Positions 53,116 to 64,000 of a DNA stretch of 64,000 bases are shown here, piece by piece. Source of the stretch: Caulobacter mirabilis (GTDB lineage: Bacteria; Pseudomonadota; Alphaproteobacteria; Caulobacterales; Caulobacteraceae); the NCBI RefSeq assembly GCF_002749615.1, contig NZ_CP024201.1, positions 2,480,001 through 2,544,000 of the forward strand. The letters run 5' to 3'. The notes beneath the pieces are model-generated. The model ran no database searches. It worked only from the letters and a program-made list of their open reading frames with translations, and was not told where the DNA came from. Made by a program: the position numbers and the translations under genes. The number at the start of each line of letters is the position of its first letter. Positions within the stretch are counted from its first letter, which is position 1.

Positions 53116-54153
53116 CTAGGCCGGGGCGATCGCCGCAAGAACGGCCGGCAGGATGGTCCCGAAATAGGCCTCTGCCGGAACATTGCGCGGCGGCGGGACA
53201 GCGGTCTTGTGGACCACCACCGCTTTCAGGACCGGGGCCACGGTGATGAACTGGCCGAAGGCGCCGCTGGCGGTGTAGGCGCCGCGCAGCGCGGCCGGCC
53301 AGCGCGGACCGTCGAACACCCACCAGCAGCAGCCGTAGCCAAGTCCGTCGATGAACGGCGAGTCGCGGGCGACCTCGGCCGCCGGGGTGATAAGACGCGT
53401 GGTCCGTCGCACCCAGCCGGCCGGAAGCACCCGCCGCCCGCGCCAGGCGCCGCCGTCGAGCATCAGCTGGCCCAGCCGCGCCATGTCCCGCGCCGACAGG
53501 GCGAAATGCTGGGCGGGATGGTCCGACAGGCCGGTGTCGTTGCGGCTCTGCTGCAGGTCCGGCGCCCAGTCCTCCAATCCGATCGGGGCCGCGATGTCCT
53601 CGGTGAAGGCCCGGTACAGCCCTCGGCCAGTCGCGCGCTCGAACACCGCGCCGAGGGCGTTGAAGTCCCAGTTGTTGTACAGGAACCGGCTTCCGGGCCG
53701 CACTGTCCCTCGCGCCGGGGCCCGATCGGTCGCGTCGCCGCCGTTGGCGGCCGGGTGATAGACGCCCGAGCGGGATCGGAGCAGGTCGATCACCCGGGCT
53801 TGGCGTTCCCGGGGCAGCAGCCCGCCTTTGTCATCCAGCCCGATCTCGGCCAGGGTCGCGTCCAACCGGATGTCACCGCGCGCCGCCGACGGCCCGTAGA
53901 GCATCGACACCAGGCTCTTCCGGGCGGAGGCGAGATAGCTGACCTGGCGGTCGTCGCCCCAGGTCCAAGCCCGCTCGCCCCCGATCAAGACCACCATGGC
54001 GGTGGTCTGCCGTCCCTCGAGGCTGGCCTCGAGAGCCGCCCAGCCGCCGCCCCGCCCAGGTGGGTGGAAAGGCGGAACGGCGAACACGGCCGCCCCCATC
54101 GCCCGGCGGAGAAAGCCCCGCCGATCCTGCAACGTTGCGCTGTCGACCGGCAT
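53116..54153 (-). CDS. Beta-lactamase-fold serine hydrolase
   Basis: A 345-residue exported enzyme. Tat-like N-terminus (DRRGFLRRAMGAAVFAVP). Catalytic S76-A-R-K79 and the tyrosine motif YNNWDFN are clear. Class-C-like; esterase or peptidase activity is more likely than resistance. It faces away from the ABC-ATPase gene 134 bp away. Confidence 0.87.
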   Translation of the reverse strand: MPVDSATLQDRRGFLRRAMGAAVFAVPPFHPPGRGGGWAALEASLEGRQTTAMVVLIGGERAWTWGDDRQVSYLASARKSLVSMLYGPSAARGDIRLDATLAEIGLDDKGGLLPRERQARVIDLLRSRSGVYHPAANGGDATDRAPARGTVRPGSRFLYNNWDFNALGAVFERATGRGLYRAFTEDIAAPIGLEDWAPDLQQSRNDTGLSDHPAQHFALSARDMARLGQLMLDGGAWRGRRVLPAGWVRRTTRLITPAAEVARDSPFIDGLGYGCCWWVFDGPRWPAALRGAYTASGAFGQFITVAPVLKAVVVHKTAVPPPRNVPAEAYFGTILPAVLAAIAPA

Positions 54154-54287
54154 GGCTCCTCCCCGTTTGCGGCGCCTTAGAACGCCAGACCCATCCGCCC
54201 CGACCAGTCCGGTTTCGCGAACGGAGCCGCGGCTTCGTGAACGGGGTTGGAGGGGACGATCAATCGAATCCCGTGTTAGCCAGGGGC

Positions 54288-55061
54288 ATGGCAGGAGCCG
54301 CGATCGAGTTCGTCGGGGTCGAGAAACGCTACGGCGGACGCTCAGCGCTCGCCGGCGTCTCCCTGGTCGTTCCAGCTGGCCAGTTCGTCGCGCTGGTCGG
54401 CCCCTCCGGCTCCGGCAAGACCACCCTGCTCAAGACCGTCAACCGCCTGATCACACCCGACGCCGGACGCGTGAGCCTCGACGGCCGGGACGTCGCGGAG
54501 GGGCCCGCCCCTGCCCTGCGCCGGCGGATCGGCTACGTCTTCCAGGAGGTCGGCCTCTTCCCGCACCTGAGCGTGGCGGAGAACATCGGAATCACCCCGC
54601 GCCTGCTCGACTGGTCGGCCGAGCGGACCTCGGCGCGCGTCGCCGAGCTTCTGGACCTGGTCGCCCTGCCCCCGGCCTTCGCCAGCCGCGCCCCCGCCGA
54701 ACTTTCGGGCGGCCAGCGCCAGCGGGTGGGCGTGGCTCGGGCCCTCGCCGCCGAGCCTGGCGTGTTGCTGATGGACGAACCATTCGGCGCTCTGGACCCG
54801 ATCACCCGCGACAGCCTGGGCGGCGACGTCCGCGCCCTGCACGATCGGCTGGGCCTGACCACGGTGATGGTCACCCATGACATGGCCGAGGCGGTGTTGC
54901 TGGCCGACCGCATCGTCGTCCTGCGCGACGGCGTCGTGGCCGCCGATGGCGCGCCCGCCCGCCTGCTCGAGTCCGTGACCGACCCCGAGGTTCGTGCGCT
55001 GATCGAGACCCCGCGGCGGCAGGCGCGCCGCCTCGCCGAACGGCTGGGCGACGGCGCATGA
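54288..55061 (+). CDS. Betaine/choline-type ABC transporter ATPase (OpuCA/ProV-like)
   Basis: A 257-residue ATPase: Walker A GPSGSGKT (38-45), Q-loop YVFQEVGLFPHLSV, signature LSGGQRQRVGVAR, Walker B LLMDEPFGALDP. ATG chosen where the domain starts (MAGAAIEFVGVEKRYGG). No CBS pair at the C-terminus, unlike OpuCA. ATGA overlap with the permease gene. Imports osmoprotectants such as glycine betaine or choline; substrate inferred from the partner. Confidence 0.88.
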   Translation: MAGAAIEFVGVEKRYGGRSALAGVSLVVPAGQFVALVGPSGSGKTTLLKTVNRLITPDAGRVSLDGRDVAEGPAPALRRRIGYVFQEVGLFPHLSVAENIGITPRLLDWSAERTSARVAELLDLVALPPAFASRAPAELSGGQRQRVGVARALAAEPGVLLMDEPFGALDPITRDSLGGDVRALHDRLGLTTVMVTHDMAEAVLLADRIVVLRDGVVAADGAPARLLESVTDPEVRALIETPRRQARRLAERLGDGA

Positions 55062-56611
55062 CCGATCCCTTCCAACAGGCCCTGAAACTGCTGCCCGAAT
55101 ATCTCGGCTGGCATGTGCTGCTCAGCGCCTCGGCCCTGCTGCTGGGACTGGCGATCAGCCTGCCGATGGCCATCGCCGCCGTCCGCAGCCCCAGACTCCG
55201 CTGGCCAGTCCTGGCCGGCGCCGGCCTGATCCAGACCATCCCCAGCCTGGCGCTGCTGGCGCTGTTCTTTCCACTGCTGCTCGCCGCTTCCCGCCTCGCC
55301 GAAGCGCTGTTCGGCCAAGGCTTCTCCGCGCTCGGCTTCCTGCCGTCGCTGCTGGCGCTGACGCTCTACTCGATGCTGCCGATCCTGCGCACGGCGACGA
55401 CCGGTCTTCTGGGCGTCGACCCGGCGGTGCGCGAAGCCGCCGACGGCGTCGGCATGACGCCGGGCCAGCGCCTGTTGCGCGTCGAGTTGCCCCTGGCCAT
55501 GCCGGTGATCATGGCCGGCGTGCGCACCGCCGCGGTCTGGACCATCGGCGCCGCCACCCTCTCCACCCCCGTCGGCCAGACTAGCCTCGGCAACTACATC
55601 TTTTCCGGGCTTCAGACCGAGAACTGGGTCTTCGTGCTGTTCGGCTGCGCCGCCTCGGCCGTGCTGGCGATCGTGGCGGACCAACTGCTGGGCCTGATCG
55701 AAGCCGGAGCCGCGCGCCGAGACCGGCGACGGATATCGGCGGGCCTGGCCGGCCTGGCGCTGGGCGTCGCGGTCGCCGTGGCGCCGCTCGTGGCCGGCGG
55801 CAAGCCCGCGGCCTATGTCGTCGGCGCCAAGAACTTCTCCGAGCAGTACGTCCTCGCCGAACTGATCGCGGGTCGACTGGAACGCGGCGGCGCCCAGGTC
55901 CGCCGCAAGGAGGATCTGGGCAGCGCGGTGGCCTATCGGGCCCTCGCCGCCGGAGAGATCGACGTCTACGTCGACTATTCCGGCACCCTGTGGAGCAACG
56001 TCCTGGGCAGGACGGACAATCCCGGCCGCGCCGTCGTGCTCTCCGAACTGACCAAGCAGTTGCAAGCCCGCGACGGCGTGGTCGTGCTCGGCTCCCTGGG
56101 CTTCGAGAACGCCTACGCCTTCGCCATGAAGCGTGACCGGGCCGAGGACCTGGGCGTCGCCGACCTGGCCGGCCTGGCCCGTGCGGCGCCGCATCTGAAA
56201 CTCGGGTCGGACCTGGAGTTTCTGTCGCGGCCGGAATGGAAGGCGGTCGATGCGGCCTACGGCCTGAAGTTCCAGAGCAGGCGCTCCTACCAGCCGACCT
56301 TCATGTATCGCGCTCTGGGCGGCGGGGATGTCGATGTCATCTCGGCCTTCTCGAGCGACGGACGCATCGACGCCGACGGCTTGGTCGTGCTGGCCGACCC
56401 CAAGGGGGCGCTGCCGCCCTACGACGCCGTCGTGCTGGTCTCGCCGAAACGGGCCGGCGACCGCCGGCTGCTGGCGACGCTGCGGCCCCTGATCGGAAAG
56501 ATCCCGGTCGAGGCGATGCGGTCGGCCAACTACAGCGTCGACCGCGACCGCGGAAAGATCACGCCGGCCGAGGCCGCGCGGCGGCTCGAACACCGGCTCG
56601 GACTGGACTAG
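55058..56611 (+). CDS. Fused permease and substrate-binding protein of betaine/choline ABC importer
   Basis: A 517-residue fusion. Residues about 1-215 are a permease with an EAA-like loop (AADGVGMTPGQRLLRVELPLAMPVIMAGVRTA). After another helix (about 228-247) a periplasmic OpuAC-type binding domain follows (about 250-515, GAKNFSEQYVLAELIAGRL, DVYVDYSGTLW). Such fusions are known for OpuC/ChoW-like systems. Works with the ATPase at 54288. Confidence 0.9.
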   Translation: MTDPFQQALKLLPEYLGWHVLLSASALLLGLAISLPMAIAAVRSPRLRWPVLAGAGLIQTIPSLALLALFFPLLLAASRLAEALFGQGFSALGFLPSLLALTLYSMLPILRTATTGLLGVDPAVREAADGVGMTPGQRLLRVELPLAMPVIMAGVRTAAVWTIGAATLSTPVGQTSLGNYIFSGLQTENWVFVLFGCAASAVLAIVADQLLGLIEAGAARRDRRRISAGLAGLALGVAVAVAPLVAGGKPAAYVVGAKNFSEQYVLAELIAGRLERGGAQVRRKEDLGSAVAYRALAAGEIDVYVDYSGTLWSNVLGRTDNPGRAVVLSELTKQLQARDGVVVLGSLGFENAYAFAMKRDRAEDLGVADLAGLARAAPHLKLGSDLEFLSRPEWKAVDAAYGLKFQSRRSYQPTFMYRALGGGDVDVISAFSSDGRIDADGLVVLADPKGALPPYDAVVLVSPKRAGDRRLLATLRPLIGKIPVEAMRSANYSVDRDRGKITPAEAARRLEHRLGLD

Positions 56612-58062
56612 GCGCGGGCGGCGTAGAGATCGCGCAGCACGGCGCTGGACAGCTGCGGCAGATCCTCGGCGATCAGCCCAGGCCCGTGGCGGCGCGCGCA
56701 TTCGGCGTGGATCCAGGCGCCGGCGCAGGCCGCCTCGAAGCTCTCCATTCCCTGGGCGATCAGTCCGGCCACGAACCCCGCCAGCACGTCGCCCGAACCG
56801 GCCGTCGCCAGCCAAGGAGCGTCCTCGACGTTCACCGCCGCTCGGCCGTCCGGCGAGGCGATCACCGTGTCCGCGCCCTTCAGGATTACGATCGCGCCCG
56901 CCTTGACCGCCGCCTCGCGCGCGGCCGCGAGCCGGTGCGGCGCCCCGTCCAGCAGCCCAGGGAAGAGCCGCTCGAACTCGCCGGGGTGAGGCGTCAGCAC
57001 GTCGTCGCGGTCCAGGGTCGCGAACAGTTCGCCGGGCCGGTCGCGGAAGACGGTCAAGGCGTCGGCGTCGACCACCATCGCCGCGCCGGTGTGTGCGAGC
57101 GCGAACAGATTGCCGCGGGTCTCCGGCGTCACCCCCGCAGCGGGTCCGATGACCACCGCGTCAGCGTTGTCGGCGCCCTCGACCAGCTGGGCCTCGTTGT
57201 CGAAGGCCCGCAGCATGATCGCCTCGAGATGGGCGGCGTTCACCGCCACGGCCGAGGGCGGCGAGAGCACCGTCACCACGCCGGCGCCGATGCGCAGGCC
57301 GGCCCGCGCCGCCAGGCGGGCCGCGCCCGTCTGGGTCTGCTGGCCGCTGACCACCGCCAGCCGACCGCGCACATGTTTGTGGGACGCGCCGGTCGGCCAC
57401 GGGAAGCGCTCGCTCCACAGGGCCGGCCCATTCTCCCGAAGCGGCTGGGCGGCGTCGGCCAGACCGATGTCGGCGACCAGAACCTCGCCGCAGGCCGCAC
57501 GGCCGGGCTCGAGCACATGGCCGATCTTTCGCCGATGGAAGGTCACGGTCAGGTCCGCGCGGAAGGCGGCGTCGCCTCGAACCTTGCCGCTGTCCCCGTC
57601 GACGCCGCTGGGGATGTCGATCGCGACCACCCGTCCTCTCATCGACCGCGACAGTCGAGCCAGCCGAACAGCCTCGCCCTCCAACGGCCGCGTCAGACCC
57701 GCGCCGAACAGCGCGTCGACGATCAGGTCGGCGTTCCGCCCGGCCTCGCCGGCCTCGAACGTCTCGCCCCGCCACTTCGCCGCCATCGCCCGGGCGTCGG
57801 CCGTCGCCGGCGCGCCGACCGTTTCGACCCAGACGGTCCACCCCCGCCGCTTGAGCAGCCGCGCCGCCACATAGCCGTCGCCGCCGTTGTTCCCCGGCCC
57901 GCACAGCACCGCCACGCGGCAGGGCTTGAAGCGCGCGCGGATCGCCTCGGCGACCGCGGTCCCGGCCCGCTCCATCAGCACCAGCCCCGGCGTCCCGGCC
58001 GCAATCGCGGCGCGATCGGCCGCGGTCATCTGTTCGACGGTCAGGATCGCGGGCGCGGTCAT
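56608..58062 (-). CDS. nnr: Bifunctional NAD(P)HX epimerase/dehydratase
   Basis: A 484-residue repair enzyme for hydrated NADH/NADPH. The N-terminal epimerase domain (about 1-210) has CGPGNNGGDGYVAARLL; the C-terminal dehydratase domain (about 225-484) has TPHPGEFERLF, LKGADTVIA and GSGDVLAGFVAGLIAQG. Length matches the E. coli two-domain enzyme (formerly YjeF). It overlaps the convergent transporter gene by four bases. Confidence 0.93.
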   Translation of the reverse strand: MTAPAILTVEQMTAADRAAIAAGTPGLVLMERAGTAVAEAIRARFKPCRVAVLCGPGNNGGDGYVAARLLKRRGWTVWVETVGAPATADARAMAAKWRGETFEAGEAGRNADLIVDALFGAGLTRPLEGEAVRLARLSRSMRGRVVAIDIPSGVDGDSGKVRGDAAFRADLTVTFHRRKIGHVLEPGRAACGEVLVADIGLADAAQPLRENGPALWSERFPWPTGASHKHVRGRLAVVSGQQTQTGAARLAARAGLRIGAGVVTVLSPPSAVAVNAAHLEAIMLRAFDNEAQLVEGADNADAVVIGPAAGVTPETRGNLFALAHTGAAMVVDADALTVFRDRPGELFATLDRDDVLTPHPGEFERLFPGLLDGAPHRLAAAREAAVKAGAIVILKGADTVIASPDGRAAVNVEDAPWLATAGSGDVLAGFVAGLIAQGMESFEAACAGAWIHAECARRHGPGLIAEDLPQLSSAVLRDLYAARA

Positions 58063-58072
58063 CGGGCCTCCC

Positions 58073-58642
58073 TCAAAGCACCTGGGTCGCAGCTTCGCGT
58101 CCCCGGGCGATCAGGATCAAGGCCCCCTCGCCATCGGCCTCGAAGGTCTGGATCGAGCAGTGGTCGGGGCGGAAGCCCATCACCAGGTCGTGGCCCTCGG
58201 CCGTCGAGACCGCGGCGTTGATGGCGACGTAGTGACTGAACACCGCCGCTCCAGCATAGCCCGCCACCGCCGAGGCCACGCTGCGGCGCCAGGCGTCGTA
58301 GTCCAGATCGCCGACGATCTCGCCCCAGCGGCCGGCGAAGGCGTCGCGCAGCCAGGCCGAACGGTCGGCGGGCGCGACAGCGGTCGGGGTCGGAATCTCG
58401 CCCACGCGCGGGTCGACGACGACCTCGACGCCCAGGGCCGCCGCGAAGGGCGCGGCGGTCTCGCGGCAGCGGCGCAGCGGCGAGGACACCACCCGCGTCG
58501 GCCGCTCACCTTCCGGCAGCGCCAGCAGGGCGTCCGCCGCGGCGCGGGCCTGCGCCAGCCCCGCCTCGTCCAGGCCAGGATCATCGTCCGCATCGCCCCA
58601 GGTCGAGGACGGCTTGCCGTGGCGGATCATGTAGACGCGCAT
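58073..58642 (-). CDS. Histidine phosphatase family protein
   Basis: A 189-residue phosphoglycerate-mutase-like phosphatase. The catalytic RHG is residues 7-9 (MIRHGKPS), with SSPLRRCRETAAPFA and the second catalytic His in FSHYVAINA. Start at MRVYMIRHG; longer upstream sequence rejected. It lies 10 bases upstream of the NAD(P)HX gene on the same strand. Substrate unknown. Confidence 0.88.
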   Translation of the reverse strand: MRVYMIRHGKPSSTWGDADDDPGLDEAGLAQARAAADALLALPEGERPTRVVSSPLRRCRETAAPFAAALGVEVVVDPRVGEIPTPTAVAPADRSAWLRDAFAGRWGEIVGDLDYDAWRRSVASAVAGYAGAAVFSHYVAINAAVSTAEGHDLVMGFRPDHCSIQTFEADGEGALILIARGREAATQVL

Positions 58643-58890
58643 CTGCGGACTCCGAGAGTGGCCGTCTTGTCCGATGCTGGGATTCGGCGCGGCGGACACG
58701 GGTGACACGGCATCGTTACCGAAGGGGCCGGAACGCCTGAACCGTCAGATCGTTCAGCCCTCGGATCAACGGTGAAAGCCTGCGATCCCGATCCGGAAGG
58801 CGATCGAAACCCAGATCGAATTCCAGGACCAGGAAGCCCGACGCGATCCCCTGAAAAGGAGTGAACGCCGGGCTTCGCTGCATCTGGGCG

Positions 58891-60992
<2,102 letters not shown>

Positions 60993-61042
60993 GCCCGGAC
61001 CGCCATCAGAATTCGCATCGAGAGTCTTAGGGGATAGGACAC

Positions 61043-62458
61043 ATGGCCAAGACCAAGGCAAAGGACATCCTGGCGCAGATCAAGGAGAAGGACGTCAAGT
61101 ACGTCGACGTCCGCTTCACCGACATCCGCGGCAAGATGCAGCACGTCACGTTCGACATCGACCTGGTCGACGAGGACTTCCTGGAAGACGGCACCATGTT
61201 CGACGGCTCGTCGATCGCCGGCTGGAAGGCCATCAACGAGTCGGACATGAAGCTGCGTCCGGACCTGGACACCGCCTACATCGACCCCTTCTACCAGCAG
61301 ACCACGCTGTGCCTGTTCTGCGACATCGTGAACCCGGACTCGGGCACGCCCTACAATCGCGACCCGCGCTCGATCGCCAAGACCGCGCTGGCCTATGTGA
61401 AGTCCTCGGGCGTGGGCGACACCGTGTTCTTCGGCCCGGAAGCCGAGTTCTTCGTGTTCGACGACGTGCGCTGGTCCACCGCCCCGCACAACACCGGCTA
61501 CAGCTACGACTCCGAAGAGCTGCCGGCCAACACCAACAAGCAGTACCCCGAAGGCAACATGGGCCATCGCCCAGGCCCGAAGGGCGGCTACTTCCCGGTC
61601 AACCCGGTCGACAGCCTGCAGGACATGCGCGGCGAGATGCTGGCCGTCATGGGCGAGCTGGGCATGAAGCCGGAAAAGCACCACCACGAGGTGGCCCCGG
61701 CCCAGCATGAACTCGGCCTGAAGTTCGACACCATGATCACCATGGCCGACCGGATGCAGCTGTATAAGTACGTGATCCACAACGTGGCCCACGCCTACGG
61801 CAAGACGGCGACCTTCATGGCCAAGCCGATGTTCGCCGACAACGGCTCAGGCATGCACGTCCACCAGTCGATCTGGGCCGACGGCAAGCCGCTGTTCGCG
61901 GGCGACCAGTACGCCGGCCTGTCGCAGCTGTGCCTGTGGTACATTGGCGGGATCATCAAGCACGCCAAGGCGATCAACGCGTTCTCGAACTCCACGACGA
62001 ACAGCTACAAGCGCCTGGTGCCCGGCTACGAAGCCCCGGTGAAGCTGGCCTACTCCAGCCGCAACCGCTCGGCCTCGATCCGCATCCCGCACGTCGACAG
62101 CCCGAAGGCCAAGCGCATCGAGTGCCGGTTCCCCGATCCCATGGGCAACCCGTACCTGACCTTCACCGCCCTGCTGATGGCCGGCCTCGACGGCATCGAG
62201 AACCGCATCGATCCGGGCGCGGCCGCCGACAAGAACCTCTACGACCTGCCGCCCCGCGAGCAGAAGAAGATCCCGGAAGTCTGCGGCTCGCTGCGCGAAG
62301 CCCTGGAGAACCTCGACAAGGACCGCGCCTTCCTCAAGAAGGGCGGCGTCATGGATGACGACTTCATCGACGGCTACATCGAGCTGAAGATGCAGGAAGT
62401 CATGCGCCTGCAGCTGCATCCGCACCCGGTCGAGTTCGACATGTACTACTCGTGCTAG
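61043..62458 (+). CDS. glnA: Glutamine synthetase type I
   Basis: A 471-residue ammonia-assimilating enzyme (glutamate + NH3 + ATP). Signatures: [40 protein letters not shown], and the adenylylation tyrosine Y400 in KNLYDLPP. Full length, dodecameric class. Second gene of glnBA, ending in a strong terminator. Confidence 0.98.
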   Translation: MAKTKAKDILAQIKEKDVKYVDVRFTDIRGKMQHVTFDIDLVDEDFLEDGTMFDGSSIAGWKAINESDMKLRPDLDTAYIDPFYQQTTLCLFCDIVNPDSGTPYNRDPRSIAKTALAYVKSSGVGDTVFFGPEAEFFVFDDVRWSTAPHNTGYSYDSEELPANTNKQYPEGNMGHRPGPKGGYFPVNPVDSLQDMRGEMLAVMGELGMKPEKHHHEVAPAQHELGLKFDTMITMADRMQLYKYVIHNVAHAYGKTATFMAKPMFADNGSGMHVHQSIWADGKPLFAGDQYAGLSQLCLWYIGGIIKHAKAINAFSNSTTNSYKRLVPGYEAPVKLAYSSRNRSASIRIPHVDSPKAKRIECRFPDPMGNPYLTFTALLMAGLDGIENRIDPGAAADKNLYDLPPREQKKIPEVCGSLREALENLDKDRAFLKKGGVMDDDFIDGYIELKMQEVMRLQLHPHPVEFDMYYSC

Positions 62459-62481
62459 TCGGCGACAGCTGACCGATACGG

Positions 62482-62513
62482 AAGGGCCGGAGAGCGATCT
62501 CCGGCCCTTTTCT
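62482..62513 (+). terminator. Intrinsic terminator of glnBA
   Basis: A perfect 12-bp stem, AAGGGCCGGAGA (62482-62493) with TCTCCGGCCCTT (62498-62509), GCGA tetraloop, then TTTTC. 23 bases after the glnA stop. Confidence 0.93.
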
Positions 62514-62694
62514 TGTGCGGCGGCGCCCGATGCTGTCGCAGCCGCGACACAGGATCGTCGCAAACGCGCCTTCCAACCCCGGATCGCGCCGTTTCGCGAT
62601 GGCGGGATATCGCTGTTCGCCCTACCGATTCCCCCCAGGCGCGAGGGGGCGACTGATTCCGCCGCCTCCCGCGATGGCTGGCGGAGGTCCCCCT

Positions 62695-64000
62695 ATGAAG
62701 ATCGGTCGAAGCGCGCTCACCCTGTCCTGCGGCCTGGCCGCGCTGACCGCGGCGCTCGCCGCCGCGCCGGCCTTGGCGCAGGAAACGACGCTCGAGGAGA
62801 TCGTCGTCACCGCCCAGAAGCGCAGCGAGAACCTCCAGGACGTGCCGATCTCGGTCGCCGCCGTCGAGGGCGAACAGCTGAAGAGCATCCTGGCCGGGGG
62901 CGAGGACATCCTCGCCCTCTCCGCCCGCGTGCCGGCCCTCTATGTCGAGTCTTCGAACGGCCGGGTGGCGCCGCGGTTCTACATCCGGGGCCTCGGCAAC
63001 GCCGACTTCGACATCGCCGCCTCACAACCGGTCTCGGTGATCATGGACGAGGTGGTGATGGAGAACGTGGTGCTGAAGAGCACCCCGCTGTTCGACGTCG
63101 ACCGGGTCGAAATCCTGCGGGGGCCGCAGGGCACGCTGTTCGGCCGCAACACCACCGCCGGCATCGTCAAGTTCGACAGCGTCCGGCCCAGCCAGGACTT
63201 CCGGGCCAACGGCACGTTGAGCATCGGCACGTTCCGCACCATCACCCTGGACGCCGGCATGGGCGGCCCGATCATCGACGGCAAGCTGGCCGTCCGCCTG
63301 TCGGCCCTGGTCCAGCACCGCGACGACTGGATCGACAACGGCTTCACCGGCGAGAAGGACGCCCTCGGCGGCTTCGACGAACAGGCCGCCCGGCTGCAGC
63401 TGCTGTTCACCCCGAACGACCAGCTCAGCGCCCTGTTCAACATCCATAGCCGCACCCTGCAGGGCACCTCGGCGGTGTTCCGCGCCAACATCCTGACGCC
63501 GGGCAGCAACAAGCTGAACAAGAACTACGACCGCGACACGGTCTGGTACGACGCCGGCGGCGGCAATCCGCAGGCCTACGACGGCTGGGGCTCTTCGCTG
63601 AAGGTCGACTACGACTTCGGCGGCGTGACCCTGACCTCGATCACCGCCTTCGAGAACACCAGCGGCTACAGCCGCGGCGACATCGACGGCGGCAACCCGA
63701 CGGGACCCGGCTTCATCCCCTTCCAGTCGGACACCACCGACGGCATCGACAACCTCGACCAGTTCACCCAGGAAATCCGCCTGGCCAGCGGCGACGACGG
63801 CCCGATGACCTGGCAGGTCGGCGCCTACTATTTCGACTCCGAGCTGGACGCGACGACCAACCCCGGCTTCGCGCCGCCGACCACGCTGCGCCACACCAAC
63901 ACCTCCTGGGCGGTGTTCGGCCAGGCGACCTATCAGGTCACCGAGCCGCTGAAGATCACCGGCGGCCTGCGCTACACCAGCGACGAGAAGGATCTGAAGG
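62695..64000 (+). CDS. TonB-dependent receptor, 3' end outside window
   Basis: The first 435 codons of an outer-membrane receptor. Signal peptide about 1-30 (APALAQ), TonB box TLEEIVVTAQKR, plug domain with ILRGPQGTLFGRNTTAGIV, then barrel strands. The TAQKR plug type is abundant in Caulobacter and Sphingomonas and often imports carbohydrates or other organics. AGGTCCCCCT before the ATG is a weak ribosome site. Ligand unknown. Confidence 0.93.
   Translation, partial: MKIGRSALTLSCGLAALTAALAAAPALAQETTLEEIVVTAQKRSENLQDVPISVAAVEGEQLKSILAGGEDILALSARVPALYVESSNGRVAPRFYIRGLGNADFDIAASQPVSVIMDEVVMENVVLKSTPLFDVDRVEILRGPQGTLFGRNTTAGIVKFDSVRPSQDFRANGTLSIGTFRTITLDAGMGGPIIDGKLAVRLSALVQHRDDWIDNGFTGEKDALGGFDEQAARLQLLFTPNDQLSALFNIHSRTLQGTSAVFRANILTPGSNKLNKNYDRDTVWYDAGGGNPQAYDGWGSSLKVDYDFGGVTLTSITAFENTSGYSRGDIDGGNPTGPGFIPFQSDTTDGIDNLDQFTQEIRLASGDDGPMTWQVGAYYFDSELDATTNPGFAPPTTLRHTNTSWAVFGQATYQVTEPLKITGGLRYTSDEKDLK

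Noticed and set aside
58716-58883. 55-residue minus-strand frame between the phosphatase and thiolase genes
   Set aside because: Protein-like composition but no ribosome site or recognised family; the 58643-58890 gap is otherwise empty.
62514-62694. Riboswitch before the second TonB receptor
   Set aside because: The gap is too short and shows no cobalamin or TPP box.

Overview
The window is GC-rich DNA from an alphaproteobacterium, most likely of the Caulobacteraceae (Caulobacter or Phenylobacterium). The gene set lon / clpX / cicA-like / clpP / tig followed by glnB-glnA is, from memory, the Caulobacter order. Two TonB-dependent receptors and many serine hydrolases also fit that family. No database search could be run, so family names rest on motifs read directly from the translations.

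Layout. 1-1605: 5' part of lon (minus strand, running off the window). 1892-6221: iron-uptake-like cluster of TonB-dependent receptor, di-haem peroxidase and TonB-like protein; the two transcription units share an 18-bp Fur-box-like motif. 6333-19312: mixed metabolic genes (RluF-like pseudouridine synthase, two EamA transporters, serine hydrolases, amidase, a DsbA-like isomerase/SDR pair, malonyl-CoA synthetase, Crp-type regulator, TauD-type dioxygenase, GNAT). 19325-23393: minus-strand operon encoding a tiny six-cysteine secreted peptide, a lipoprotein-like protein and a three-gene MacAB-like ABC exporter. 23706-29430: clpX, cicA-like, clpP, tig with good intrinsic terminators. 29674-30405: TPR protein.

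30530-50296: a roughly 19.8-kb integrative mobilizable element. It sits in the anticodon loop of the chromosomal tRNA-Leu(UAG) gene, leaving the 5' half at 30500-30540 and the 3' half at 50286-50340, with an 11-bp direct repeat at the two junctions. Neither junction rebuilds a tRNA. The element carries its own intact, diverged tRNA-Leu(UAG) at 48722-48804, just downstream of its integrase. Other element genes: a three-gene ABC-3C/Lamassu-like defence operon (30739-34192), a MobA/MobL (MOBQ) relaxase with a probable oriT, a VirD4-like coupling protein but no type IV secretion genes, an unrecognised operon built around a P-loop GTPase (37719-41386), and a nested 1.3-kb cassette bounded by a perfect 32-bp direct repeat abutting a short tyrosine recombinase. 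Parts of the element are visibly AT-richer than the host.

50407-64000: ordinary chromosome again: DUF885 peptidase-like protein, small hypothetical proteins, serine hydrolase, betaine/choline-type ABC transporter with a fused permease/binding protein, NAD(P)HX repair enzyme, histidine phosphatase, thiolase-like enzyme, glnB-glnA, and the start of a second TonB-dependent receptor.
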